DNA of 64,000 bases from Aquibacillus albus. GTDB lineage: Bacteria; Bacillota; Bacilli; Bacillales; Amphibacillaceae. Shown here piece by piece: positions 9,884 to 18,031 of this stretch. The position numbers and the translations under genes are program-made. Under the pieces are notes generated by a model that worked only from the letters and a program-made list of their open reading frames with translations, made no database searches and was not told where the DNA came from. Positions within the stretch are counted from its first letter, which is position 1. The number at the start of each line of letters is the position of its first letter. Where the stretch lies: assembly GCF_016908325.1 (NCBI RefSeq), contig NZ_JAFBDR010000007.1, positions 108,915 through 172,914 on the forward strand. Direction: 5' to 3'.

Positions 9884-10160
9884 TTTTGTCGAATTATTAA
9901 CAAACGATATTCACAGTTTCATATTATATAAAAACATTCACAAAATATAAAGGTTTTTTAAATAATTAATAATCTTTTGTTTTTTCAGAATAATAAAATA
10001 TTTTATCTATTTTGTAATGAAGAATGTGAGGGAAAAGCATTTTAGTAAGGGGGATTTGCGTCGTCGTTTTGTTAAAATACGGAATCCGCCCTTGCAAGAA
10101 AGTCGCAACTCGCATATAAAGTATTAGTGATGGTATTGACTTCATAATGGGGTGATTTAC

Positions 10161-10250
10161 ATGACAAATGAAACAGTAAAGCGTAAACCAAAAAGAAGAA
10201 GAGCTGGCTGCAAATGCGGCACAGGCAGACGTAGGAAAAAGAAAGAATAA
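10161..10250 (+). CDS. Small basic protein with CxC motif, 29 aa
   Basis: ATG preceded by GGGGTGA at suitable spacing. The 29-residue product is very basic (KRKPKRRR near the N-terminus, GRRRKKKE at the C-terminus) around a central CKCG. The composition suggests nucleic-acid or metal binding, but no family was recognised. It is the only clearly supported gene in the region between the peptide operon and the gene at 10353. The stretch 9884-10160 otherwise holds AT-rich sequence only. Confidence 0.5.
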   Translation: MTNETVKRKPKRRRAGCKCGTGRRRKKKE

Positions 10251-10313
10251 ATGTGGATTATACGCATTATTCAAATCTAATGAAAGGGTCTTGTTCCCTC
10301 TTTTAACCTAAAT

Positions 10314-10350
10314 AAGAGGGCTGACCCTTTGCTTTTGGGACAGCCCTCTT
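10314..10350 (-). terminator. Hairpin downstream of the yjcA-like gene
   Basis: AAGAGGGCTGACCC and GGGACAGCCCTCTT form a 14-bp stem with one mismatch and a 9-base loop, three bases past the stop of the leftward gene. The T run is short (CTTATTT). Same hairpin family as 2623 and 28898. Confidence 0.65.
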
Positions 10351-10352
10351 GC

Positions 10353-10703
10353 TTAATCAATGATACGAAGGAGAACTACTTCTATGAACGAAGCGACTCC
10401 TGCAACTGCTAAAATCACAATCAGTGGGATAAAAATCGATGGAATGTACATAAATCCAAAATATAAAAAACACGCACACCAAACACCGGTACACCAATGA
10501 CAACTTAATAATTCACCGATAAACCTTCGTAGTCCCTCTCCTTTTATAGAGATGACTTCTTCAACTCTTCCGTCATCTAGTACCTCTTCCTTTATTTCAT
10601 GGAATGGCGCACGGATAAAGCTTGTAATTTCATCAAATACCAATAAATGCGTAAGCCGAAATGTCGCGATACCTAATAGTATAAAACTAAACCAAGACAG
10701 CAT
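10353..10703 (-). CDS. DUF1360 membrane protein, YjcA-like
   Basis: A 116-residue protein. An N-terminal helix (FSFILLGIATFRLTHLLVFD) precedes a charged loop, a conserved LLSCHWCTGVWCA segment (two cysteines three apart plus a third) and a second hydrophobic stretch at the C-terminus. This layout, TFRLTHLLVFDEIT...CHWCTGVW, is that of DUF1360, whose B. subtilis member YjcA is a sporulation-associated membrane protein. The ATG is preceded by GAGGTGAG. Transcribed alone, ending in the hairpin at 10314. Confidence 0.75.
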   Translation of the reverse strand: MLSWFSFILLGIATFRLTHLLVFDEITSFIRAPFHEIKEEVLDDGRVEEVISIKGEGLRRFIGELLSCHWCTGVWCACFLYFGFMYIPSIFIPLIVILAVAGVASFIEVVLLRIID

Positions 10704-10884
10704 ATTCTCACCTCTTGTTTGTTCTTAATACAATGTATTCACTCGATTTGATATTGTATTAAATAAATAAACAATTGGTGTTAAATTATGCTAAAAGTAT
10801 AGAAGAAAGGGGCTTAGCCTTCATTCTTAAGATACACCATATCTTTCTTCAACAATCTTACACTAAATCGGTATTTCTATTGCA

Positions 10885-11664
10885 TCACCTTTGTTTTACT
10901 AAGGAAGGCCTTTCGGTGTACCACCGCACATCAACAGGTAACCCGAAGAAGTCGGAAAGAACCTGATTCGTAATGATTTTTGTAGTATCGTCGGCTGCAA
11001 ACACTTCCCCCTCCTTTAAAAGAAGTGTCTTTTTAAAGCATGGTAGAATTTCCTCAACATGATGAGTAACATAGATAACCGTAGGTGCAGTCGGACTTAA
11101 TGTAACCTGTTCAATCGACTCCAATAAACGTTCCCTCGCTAGAAAGTCCAAGCCATTCGTCGGTTCATCTAAAATAAGAAGCTCAGGATCTGCCATCAAA
11201 GATCTTGCAATTAATACACGCTGTCGCTCCCCCTGCGATAACGTGCGATAGCTTCGATCAGCATATTCAAAGCAACCAAGATCTCTTAACAATTGCTTTG
11301 CTTTTGCTCTCATTTCATCCGTAGGTGTCTCATATAAACCAATCGAAGCAAACCCGCCACTTAAAACAATCTGATAGGCACTATCTGAATCATAAATTCT
11401 GTTTTGTAAAGTTGAAGAAACTAATCCTATTTTTTGGCGAAGCTTCTCCCCCAAAGGATCTTTGCCAAACTCACGATTTAAAACAGTAACCTTTCCTTTC
11501 GTTGGAAAATAGAAGGCATAGAGCATATGTAATAGAGCTGTTTTTCCTGCTCCATTAAGTCCTAACAGTACCCAGTGTTCGCCTTTTTCAATTTTCCAAT
11601 CAATGTTCTTTAATATCCAGTTTCCTTCTCGTATCAATGAAACATTTCGCAAATCCAGAACCAC
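10885..11664 (-). CDS. ABC transporter ATP-binding protein, YlmA-like
   Basis: An ATPase of 259 residues when started at the GTG at 11664, which has an AGGGGGGAT ribosome site 5-6 bases upstream. An in-frame ATG 63 bases further up lacks one. Walker A is GLNGAGKTA, signature LSQGERQRVLIARSL, Walker B LLILDEPTNGLD, H-loop VTHHVEE. The sequence and stand-alone organisation resemble B. subtilis YlmA. There is no permease gene beside it, so the partner is unknown; it may be a soluble or promiscuous ATPase. The gene reads away from the Fur-boxed promoter at 11855. Confidence 0.85.
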   Translation of the reverse strand: MVLDLRNVSLIREGNWILKNIDWKIEKGEHWVLLGLNGAGKTALLHMLYAFYFPTKGKVTVLNREFGKDPLGEKLRQKIGLVSSTLQNRIYDSDSAYQIVLSGGFASIGLYETPTDEMRAKAKQLLRDLGCFEYADRSYRTLSQGERQRVLIARSLMADPELLILDEPTNGLDFLARERLLESIEQVTLSPTAPTVIYVTHHVEEILPCFKKTLLLKEGEVFAADDTTKIITNQVLSDFFGLPVDVRWYTERPSLVKQR

Positions 11665-11854
11665 ACTGATCCCCCCTAACAATCCTCTTCCATATTGATT
11701 AAAATCATTATCGCTCATTTTAAACAAAATTTCGAGTACGACAGATTTCTTTGTTTCTCACAAAAAAATAAACGCACCTCTTTATTTATCCAAATTCTCA
11801 CTTAATTCCTCTTAAATAATAATCATAATACAAAATTTTATTTCAATTTTTATA

Positions 11855-11884
11855 TTGAAAATGATTCTCATTATCATGTATAAT
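11855..11884 (+). promoter_or_regulatory. Fur-boxed promoter of a candidate small RNA
   Basis: TTGAAA (11855-11860) and TATAAT (11879-11884) are 18 bases apart. The Fur box GAAAATGATTCTCATTATC (11857-11875) fills the spacer and differs from the 19-mer consensus at two positions. Bound Fur would block RNA polymerase when iron is plentiful. Nothing protein-coding follows for 290 bases; a terminator follows at 11982. Confidence 0.75.
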
Positions 11885-11890
11885 GAGAAT

Positions 11891-12015
11891 GTAATTTAAT
11901 ACTTACGAAACACCATCCGCCATACGTAACGTTTTGTTACCCCCAAAACCGTTTACTATTAAATGAGGTGTTTCCATATAAAGAGAGGACATTATTTTGT
12001 TCTCTCTCTTTTTTT
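11891..12015 (+). ncRNA. Candidate Fur-regulated small RNA (FsrA-like)
   Basis: The stretch between the Fur-boxed promoter and a strong terminator contains no ORF but clear RNA structure. GAAACACC (11907-11914) can pair with GGTGTTTC (11967-11974), enclosing a small GTAAC/GTTAC hairpin and an exposed C-rich stretch (CCCCC at 11940-11944, CCATCCGCC at 11913-11921). The terminator stem is AGAGAGGAC/GTTCTCTCT (11982-12007) plus seven Ts. FsrA of B. subtilis, the iron-sparing sRNA, is also Fur-controlled, short and uses C-rich single-stranded segments on its targets. The RNA class is inferred; the 5' end is approximate. Confidence 0.6.
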
Positions 12016-12068
12016 ATTCATAAAGGTTGTCTTTAAGGCATATAGTTTTATGACCAGAATAAGTTAGT

Positions 12069-12118
12069 TTAAAATAATTATAAATAAATATTGATTTTTA
12101 TAAAGTTTGTATTATAAT
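12069..12118 (+). promoter_or_regulatory. PerR-type box and promoter of catalase
   Basis: TTAAAATAATTATAA (12069-12083) differs from the PerR consensus TTATAATNATTATAA at one position. TTGATT (12091-12096) and TATAAT (12113-12118) are 16 bases apart downstream of it. B. subtilis katA is a PerR target induced by peroxide, so the arrangement fits. Confidence 0.6.
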
Positions 12119-12172
12119 AAGACATGTATTATTTTCTAAGTTTAAAATTAAAAAGGGAGAGGTGTTAACATA

Positions 12173-13633
12173 GTGAGCAAAGAAAAAAAGTACTTAACAA
12201 CGGCTTCAGGAGCACCAGTTGGAGATAACCAAAATTCAATAACTGCAGGCTACCGAGGACCTACATTAATTCAAGATGTTCACCTATTAGAAAAACTTGC
12301 ACATTTTAACAGAGAAAGAGTACCAGAGCGTGTCGTACACGCCAAAGGGGCAGGGGCACATGGTTATTTTGAAGTTACAAATGATGTATCAAAATATACA
12401 AAAGCAGACTTTTTATCTGAAATAGGAAAACGCACACCGCTATTTATTCGGTTTTCAACGGTAGCTGGAGAGCTAGGATCTGCTGATACCGTTCGTGATC
12501 CACGAGGATTTGCGGTTAAGTTTTATACGGATGAAGGTAACTATGACCTAGTAGGGAACAATACACCGGTATTCTTTATCCGTGATGCGATTAAATTCCC
12601 TGATTTCATCCATACGCAAAAACGTAATCCGAAAACGCATCGCAAGGATGTTAATGCTGTGTGGGATTTCTGGTCATTATCACCTGAATCGTTGCACCAA
12701 GTTACCATTCTGCACTCCGACCGTGGTATCCCAGCCACATTACGTCATATGAATGGTTATGGAAGTCATACCTTCAAGTGGACAAACACAGACGGGGAAT
12801 CTGTATGGGTAAAGTATCACTTCAAAACGGATCAGGGTATTAAAAACTTAGATGTTGATTTAGCAGCAAAATTAGCAGGAGAAAATCCTGATTATCATCT
12901 AGAAGATTTATATAACTCCATTGAAGATGGAGCCTATCCAACTTGGACACTTTACGTTCAAATCATGCCAGAAGAAGATGCTAATACGTATCGTTTCGAT
13001 CCATTTGATGTAACTAAAGTTTGGTCTCAAAAAGATTATCCTTTAATTGAAGTAGGTCGCATGGTACTAGACCGTAACCCTGAAAACTATTTTGCTGAAG
13101 TAGAGCAAGCAGCGTTTTCTCCTGGACATTTCGTTCCAGGAATAGAAGCTTCTCCAGATAAAATGCTTCAAGGTCGTTTGTTTGCCTATTCAGACGCACA
13201 CCGTTACCGAGTAGGTGCAAACCATGAGTTGTTACCAATAAATCGTCCAAAATCACAAGCGAACACATACCAGCGTGATGGGTCTATGCGTTTTGATGAC
13301 AATGGTGGAGGTTCAGTAAACTACGAACCAAATAGCTTCGATGGGCCAAAAGAAACACCAGAAAACAAAACCAATCCATTTGAAGTTTCAGGTTTTGCAG
13401 ACAGCGTTTCGTATGACCACGACGATCACTATACACAACCTGGGTATTTATATCGCCTGATGAGTGAAGATGAGCGCAAACGACTTGTTCAAAATGTGGT
13501 TGACCATATGAAGGATGTAGAAAAAGAAGAAATTAAGCTACGTCAAATTGAACATTTCTATAAAGCAGACCCTGAATACGGAACACGTGTAGCAGAAGGT
13601 TTAGGTTTGTCTGTACCTGAAACAGCAGAATAA
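12173..13633 (+). CDS. katA: Monofunctional haem catalase, KatA type
   Basis: A 486-residue small-subunit catalase that dismutates hydrogen peroxide. The distal catalytic His56 is in [12 protein letters not shown] and the catalytic Asn is in [13 protein letters not shown]. The proximal haem-ligand tyrosine (about residue 339) is in [15 protein letters not shown], preceded by the arginine-containing motif. It starts at GTG with GGGAGAGG ten bases upstream. The C-terminus stops after the catalase-related helices, without the flavodoxin-like domain of large catalases. It has a PerR-type box upstream and its own terminator, so it is a single peroxide-inducible transcription unit. Confidence 0.97.
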   Translation: MSKEKKYLTTASGAPVGDNQNSITAGYRGPTLIQDVHLLEKLAHFNRERVPERVVHAKGAGAHGYFEVTNDVSKYTKADFLSEIGKRTPLFIRFSTVAGELGSADTVRDPRGFAVKFYTDEGNYDLVGNNTPVFFIRDAIKFPDFIHTQKRNPKTHRKDVNAVWDFWSLSPESLHQVTILHSDRGIPATLRHMNGYGSHTFKWTNTDGESVWVKYHFKTDQGIKNLDVDLAAKLAGENPDYHLEDLYNSIEDGAYPTWTLYVQIMPEEDANTYRFDPFDVTKVWSQKDYPLIEVGRMVLDRNPENYFAEVEQAAFSPGHFVPGIEASPDKMLQGRLFAYSDAHRYRVGANHELLPINRPKSQANTYQRDGSMRFDDNGGGSVNYEPNSFDGPKETPENKTNPFEVSGFADSVSYDHDDHYTQPGYLYRLMSEDERKRLVQNVVDHMKDVEKEEIKLRQIEHFYKADPEYGTRVAEGLGLSVPETAE

Positions 13634-13663
13634 TAACGATTATCTAATCCATTCCATTATTTG

Positions 13664-13692
13664 ATGGCCGTTCTTTGAGCGGCCATTTTTTT
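13664..13692 (+). terminator. Terminator of catalase
   Basis: ATGGCCG/CGGCCAT stem with a 9-base loop followed by seven Ts. Confidence 0.9.
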
Positions 13693-13774
13693 ACATTTAA
13701 AGTATAAATACAAAACCTTTCTACTGCACAATATAGTTATATCTTTAACTATTCACTTTTCAGGAGATAACACT

Positions 13775-14386
13775 ATGGTAGAAAAAATAAAAATTAATCA
13801 ATTAAAACCAATTGAACGAGCTTTCTATAAACAGCCAACGCTACAGCTAGCTAAAGCTTTACTCGGCTGCATATTGATAAAGCGTACCGAAGAAGGAACG
13901 GCTGCGGGAATTATTACGGAGACAGAAGGATATATCGGACCAAATGACCGAGCAGCACATAGTTACAGAAACCGAAGAACGAAGCGTACGGAAATCATGT
14001 ATGGTGAAGCTGGTCACGCCTATATATACACCATGCATACCCATAACCTTTTCAATGTAGTAAGTGGTGAACGCGATAAACCAGAAGCGGTCCTTGTACG
14101 GGGATTAGAACCTTTCTATAATAAGACATTAATGACCAAGAGGCGTCCAAAAGCACACAGTGACATTCAATTATGTAATGGCCCAGGCAAACTAACGAAA
14201 GCATTAGGAATTACCTTGGCAGACTACGGACACCTTCTTACAGAGGAACCGCTATGGCTTGCTTATGGAAACGATTCTTCGTTTCAGGTCGCCTCAGGTC
14301 CTCGAATAGGAATTGATAATGCTGGTGAAGCAAAGGATTACCCATGGCGGTTTTGGATTGAAGGCAACCGTTACATTTCTAAATAA
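13775..14386 (+). CDS. 3-methyladenine DNA glycosylase (AAG/MPG family)
   Basis: A 203-residue protein with the AAG core: LAKALLGCIL near the N-terminus, the catalytic glutamate region GIITETEGYIGPNDRAAHSYRNRRTKRT, and the DNA-intercalation/active-site tyrosine segment YGEAGHAYIYTMHTHNLFNVV. It also has AVLVRGLEP and LCNGPGKLTKALGI. This base-excision-repair enzyme removes alkylated and deaminated purines such as 3-methyladenine and hypoxanthine. CAGGAGATA precedes the ATG. The B. subtilis counterpart is YxlJ/AAG. Monocistronic or with the small gene downstream; no terminator separates them. Confidence 0.93.
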   Translation: MVEKIKINQLKPIERAFYKQPTLQLAKALLGCILIKRTEEGTAAGIITETEGYIGPNDRAAHSYRNRRTKRTEIMYGEAGHAYIYTMHTHNLFNVVSGERDKPEAVLVRGLEPFYNKTLMTKRRPKAHSDIQLCNGPGKLTKALGITLADYGHLLTEEPLWLAYGNDSSFQVASGPRIGIDNAGEAKDYPWRFWIEGNRYISK

Positions 14387-14470
14387 CCTTATAAGGTGAA
14401 TACCTTTTCTTGAATGAAAACATACTAAAAGTGCTTTAAGTCAACTAAAAATAAAGAAAGGGTGGCATCA

Positions 14471-14614
14471 ATGGCAAAAAAACGAGATCCAAAAGAAAAG
14501 TATGATGGAAAAGTAGAAGATGTGGAATTTTCCTATGAACTTGCCGACTCAGAAGATTTAGAGGCAATGGAACGAATGCAAGAAGCGGATAAGCGAGCGG
14601 AAAAGAAAAAATAA
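14471..14614 (+). CDS. Small acidic/charged protein, YfhD-like, 47 aa
   Basis: ATG with AAAGGGTGG upstream and a terminator directly after. The 47-residue product has a lysine-rich start (MAKKRDPKEKYDG), a central VEFSYELADSEDLEAMERMQ and a charged helix to the end. The FSxELAD...EAxxRxxxAD pattern recalls the YfhD family of small Bacillales proteins of unknown function. The assignment rests on this pattern alone. Confidence 0.65.
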   Translation: MAKKRDPKEKYDGKVEDVEFSYELADSEDLEAMERMQEADKRAEKKK

Positions 14615-14628
14615 CGAATTTTTAATTT

Positions 14629-14669
14629 GGTGTTTAATCCTTTGTATATAAGGGTTAGACACCTTTTTT
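14629..14669 (+). terminator. Terminator of the 47-aa gene
   Basis: GGTGTTTAATCCTT pairs with AAGGGTTAGACACC through two G-U wobbles; 7-base loop; six Ts follow. Confidence 0.88.
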
Positions 14670-14821
14670 ATGTTGACAACAAATGCTTACTGACATGTAT
14701 TCAAATTCAGATAAAATTGACTCTTTTGCATATTAAAAAATATCCAAATTTTTTATAATTGACAGAATTATTAACAAAACAGTAGCATTTATTAAATTCT
14801 AGAACCTTAACTCGTTTAATC

Positions 14822-14885
14822 GGGACTAACAACAATTAATGCTTGATTATCGAAGCAAAGCTCGTTTGCTAAAATTCCCAGTCCC
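14822..14885 (+). promoter_or_regulatory. Structured leader upstream of ectA
   Basis: GGGACT (14822-14827) can pair with AGTCCC (14880-14885), enclosing a second hairpin AGCAAA/TTTGCT (14854-14870, 5-base loop). The fold ends about 45 bases before the ectA ribosome site. Possible -35-like TTGACT (14717) and TTGACA (14759) lie upstream, but no convincing -10 goes with them. It matches no riboswitch class I know. It could instead be a regulator-binding palindrome. Confidence 0.4.
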
Positions 14886-14928
14886 CCTTATTATTAGAAA
14901 TGGAAATAATACGTAAGCAAAAAAGCAA

Positions 14929-15459
14929 TTGAAGGGAGAAATTACCATTAATAGTCAAATTGCAACTGTTCCTACAGAAACGGTTTCGTTCGAGCTACCA
15001 ACTTTAGAAGATGGATCAGCGATGTGGGAGCTTGTAAACAACTCAACCTTAGATCAAAATTCCGCGTACAAGTACATTATGATGTGTGAGTATTTTGCAG
15101 AAACTTGTGTCGTAGCTAAGGAAAATGGCAAACTTGTTGGGTTTGTTACCGCATTTATCCCTCCAAAACGTCAGGATGTAATATTCGTTTGGCAGGTTGG
15201 TGTTGATCCTTCCCAAAGAGGAAAAGGGATAGCATCCAAGCTACTGAATGAATTAATCAACCGAAAAGCTTGTGAAAACATTCGCTTCGTGGAAGCAACT
15301 GTTACCCCATCAAACAAAGCGTCTCAATCATTATTTCGTAAGCTTGCACGAGAGTACAATACAAAATGTAGTGTGAGCGACTTATTTACAGAAGATCTAT
15401 TTCCAAGTGATGATCACGAAGCAGAATTAAACTTTCGTGTTGGACCCATTCAAAAATAA
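14929..15459 (+). CDS. ectA: Diaminobutyrate acetyltransferase EctA
   Basis: GNAT-fold enzyme that acetylates L-2,4-diaminobutyrate, the second step of ectoine synthesis. It shows the EctA opening FELPTLEDGSAMWELVNNS, ALDQNSAYKYIMMCEYF-like TLDQNSAYKYIMMCEYF, and the acetyl-CoA loop VGVDPSQRGKGIASKLLNEL. The start is uncertain. The only non-ATT candidate is TTG at 14929, but the good ribosome site AAGGGAG (14932-14938) lies after it. The codon at ideal distance from that site is an ATT at 14947, and the first in-frame ATG is too far inside the fold. First gene of ectABC. Confidence 0.93.
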   Translation: MKGEITINSQIATVPTETVSFELPTLEDGSAMWELVNNSTLDQNSAYKYIMMCEYFAETCVVAKENGKLVGFVTAFIPPKRQDVIFVWQVGVDPSQRGKGIASKLLNELINRKACENIRFVEATVTPSNKASQSLFRKLAREYNTKCSVSDLFTEDLFPSDDHEAELNFRVGPIQK

Positions 15460-15541
15460 ATGGTTTAAATAGTTAAACATTAGGGAATAAATCACCATGC
15501 CAAAAATCTGGTATGCAAACAATTAAGGAGGAAATTATAAC

Positions 15542-16813
15542 GTGACCCAAGATATGAAAGTTATTGAAACGTTAGAATCAGAAGTACGTAGTTATGTACG
15601 CAGCTTCCCTACAGTATTTACGAAAGCTAAGGGCTATAAAATGTGGGATAAAGCGGGTAAAGAGTATATTGATTTCTTTTCTGGTGCTGGTGCACTTAAC
15701 TATGGTCACAATGATCCTAAAATGAAGGAAAAACTAGTTGAATATATAATGAGTGATGGTATTACTCACTCACTTGATATGGCATCAACAGCAAAAGCTG
15801 AATTTTTAAATACGTTTAATGAGGTTATACTAAAACCGCGTAACCTTGACTATAAAATTATGTTCCCTGGACCAACAGGAACAAATACAGTAGAAAGTGC
15901 GCTAAAACTTGCGCGTAAAGTGACAGGCAGAACAGATATTATTAGTTTTACAAATGGATTCCACGGTATGACCATTGGTTCACTTTCAGTCACAGGTAAT
16001 GCTATGAAAAGAAAAGGCGCAGGAATTCCATTACAGAATACTGTTACAATGCCTTACGATAATTATGTAGACGATCATGACACATTGGAATATTTAGAGC
16101 GATTCCTTGAAGATAGTGGTAGTGGTGTTGATATTCCAGCTGCTATTATTGCAGAAACAGTCCAGGGTGAGGGTGGAATTAACGCTGCACGCTTTGAATG
16201 GCTAAAGAAACTAGAACAAATCTGTAAGCGTTGGGACATTCTACTCATAATTGATGATGTTCAAGCTGGTGTTGGACGTACAGGAACTTTCTTTAGTTTT
16301 GAACCGGCTGGACTTAAGCCAGACATTGTCTGTATGTCTAAATCACTTAGTGGATATGGAATCCCATTTGCTATCACACTTATTCGTCCGGACTTAGATA
16401 TTTGGACACCAGGTGAGCATAATGGTACATTCCGTGGAAATAACCACGCATTTGTAACAGCTACCGCTTCGTTAGACTATTGGAAAGACGACACATTCGA
16501 AAAAGAAATTAAAGAGAAATCACAAATAATTTATGAATCACTTGAGAAAATTGTGAAAAACTATCCAGAGATCAAAGGTGAAGTTCGTGGGCGCGGCTTC
16601 ATGGTTGGTATCGCATCAGAAGTTGAAGGACTGTCTGACAAAGTTGCCGCAAAAGCATTTGAACTTGGATTGATCATGGAAACTTCTGGACCTAAAGATG
16701 AAGTATTTAAACTATTCCCACCGTTAAATATCGATGAGGAAGGTTTAAAGAAAGGTTTAGCGATCATCGAAGAAAGCGTAAAAAGCTTAGTAAAAGAACC
16801 AATAACTAATTAA
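15542..16813 (+). CDS. ectB: Diaminobutyrate-2-oxoglutarate transaminase EctB
   Basis: A 423-residue class III aminotransferase that turns aspartate semialdehyde and glutamate into L-2,4-diaminobutyrate. PLP contacts are in [19 protein letters not shown], the aspartate in [15 protein letters not shown], and the Schiff-base lysine 267 in [13 protein letters not shown]. The N-terminal [15 protein letters not shown] is specific to EctB. It starts at GTG with an AAGGAGGAAA site. It lies 82 bases downstream of ectA. Confidence 0.97.
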   Translation: MTQDMKVIETLESEVRSYVRSFPTVFTKAKGYKMWDKAGKEYIDFFSGAGALNYGHNDPKMKEKLVEYIMSDGITHSLDMASTAKAEFLNTFNEVILKPRNLDYKIMFPGPTGTNTVESALKLARKVTGRTDIISFTNGFHGMTIGSLSVTGNAMKRKGAGIPLQNTVTMPYDNYVDDHDTLEYLERFLEDSGSGVDIPAAIIAETVQGEGGINAARFEWLKKLEQICKRWDILLIIDDVQAGVGRTGTFFSFEPAGLKPDIVCMSKSLSGYGIPFAITLIRPDLDIWTPGEHNGTFRGNNHAFVTATASLDYWKDDTFEKEIKEKSQIIYESLEKIVKNYPEIKGEVRGRGFMVGIASEVEGLSDKVAAKAFELGLIMETSGPKDEVFKLFPPLNIDEEGLKKGLAIIEESVKSLVKEPITN

Positions 16814-16840
16814 TTCAATCTAACAGGAGGATCCGTAGTA

Positions 16841-17227
16841 ATGAAAGTAATTTCTTTAAAAGACGTACAAGGAACAGAGCATGATGTAGATGGAGGAAAT
16901 TGGGTCAGCAGAAGACTTATCTTAAAAAAAGATAACATGGGCTATTCTGTGCATGACACAATTATTAAAGCAGGTACAGAAACACATATTTGGTACCAAA
17001 ATCATTTAGAGTCCGTTTATTGTATCGAAGGTGAAGGTGAAGTTGTTACCTTAAAAGACAATAAAGTATGGCCAATTTCAAAAGACACACTTTATGCACT
17101 AGATGAGAATGATGAACATCTTCTTCGTGCAAAAACAGATATGCGTATGATTTGCGTATTTAACCCTGCTATTACCGGTAAAGAGGTACATGATGAAAAC
17201 GGCGTATATCCAGTAGTGGAAGAATAA
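16841..17227 (+). CDS. ectC: Ectoine synthase EctC
   Basis: A 128-residue cupin that cyclises N-gamma-acetyl-diaminobutyrate to ectoine. It has the EctC start [16 protein letters not shown], the [22 protein letters not shown] strand, and the metal-site region [20 protein letters not shown]. It ends with the DEHLLRA and [20 protein letters not shown] segments. AGGAGG lies before the ATG. It closes the operon: no ectD hydroxylase, no aspartokinase and no ectoine transporter follow, so ectoine but not hydroxyectoine is the expected product of this locus. Confidence 0.97.
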   Translation: MKVISLKDVQGTEHDVDGGNWVSRRLILKKDNMGYSVHDTIIKAGTETHIWYQNHLESVYCIEGEGEVVTLKDNKVWPISKDTLYALDENDEHLLRAKTDMRMICVFNPAITGKEVHDENGVYPVVEE

Positions 17228-17240
17228 TATAGAACGAAAA

Positions 17241-17270
17241 AAAGAGCTTGGAGTTTCCAAGCTCTTTTTT
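17241..17270 (+). terminator. Terminator of ectABC
   Basis: AAAGAGCTTGG/CCAAGCTCTTT, 5-base loop, six Ts; near-perfect intrinsic terminator. Confidence 0.93.
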
Positions 17271-17303
17271 CATTTATAGCAACGGACGAACCAGGTTAGT
17301 ACT

Positions 17304-17861
17304 TTACGTAACCATCTTGAAATTTCTTTGCTTACTAAGGAAATGACTAATTAAATAAATAAGAAAAAAAATTGGAAAAGAGTAATAATGTCTCCAAGTT
17401 ACTGGTTGATATAGACTTATCCATACAAATAAAGGTTCGACTACAAAAGCAATTACCACACTAAATATGAATGCTTTTATAATGGGATTTATTTGTGGTC
17501 TATACTCAATTAAAAACATAACAGATAAAGGAATAAGGGTTATATCCCAAGGCATAAACGCAGGTATAAAAGGAATCAAATCATAATAATAATACCATAA
17601 CCCTAATTTTGTCCCTAGAAAATCCAAGATTATAGAGAGAATCATTACAAAAAAACCGACAAATAATAATCGGTTTGTACTTTCCTTTTTACGAAAGAAT
17701 ATCCACAAAATCCATGGTACAATGGTAAGTATAACACCAATCCACCAATGTCCAGTAAATACAACATGCTCTTTCCAAACATCCAATTTTAAATTATGAG
17801 CATGATTATTTAAGTCAATGATTTGATTTAATTCCTCTTTGTACTCTTTAGATGGATTCAT
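17304..17861 (-). CDS. CBO0543-type multipass membrane protein
   Basis: A 185-residue protein with about five membrane helices: after a polar 30-residue N-terminus come HWWIGVILTIVPWILWIFF, LLFVGFFVMILSIILDFLG, FMPWDITLIPLSVMFLIEY, AFIFSVVIAFVVEPLFVWI and FPIFFLIYLISHFL. The internal GTKLGLWYYYYDLIPFIPAFMPWD pattern and overall layout match the CBO0543 family of uncharacterised Firmicute membrane proteins. No function can be given. It converges on the ect operon terminator. Confidence 0.75.
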   Translation of the reverse strand: MNPSKEYKEELNQIIDLNNHAHNLKLDVWKEHVVFTGHWWIGVILTIVPWILWIFFRKKESTNRLLFVGFFVMILSIILDFLGTKLGLWYYYYDLIPFIPAFMPWDITLIPLSVMFLIEYRPQINPIIKAFIFSVVIAFVVEPLFVWISLYQPVTWRHYYSFPIFFLIYLISHFLSKQRNFKMVT

Positions 17862-17987
17862 AACAACACTCTCATTTCTTCCTTTTGCTAAGGATAACCT
17901 TTAACAATATCTTTTACAATAATGAACTTAATTATTAGATAGACATATTTCTTTTAGAAAAATCGGCTTGTGTTAAGCACATAAATA

Positions 17988-18020
17988 AACACATAGCAAC
18001 TTTTTTCATTGCCATGTGTT
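17988..18020 (-). terminator. Terminator downstream of mscL
   Basis: AACACATGGCAA/TTGCTATGTGTT stem read leftwards, followed by the T-rich TTATTTAT. Confidence 0.75.
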
Positions 18021-18031
18021 TGAGGATTTTA

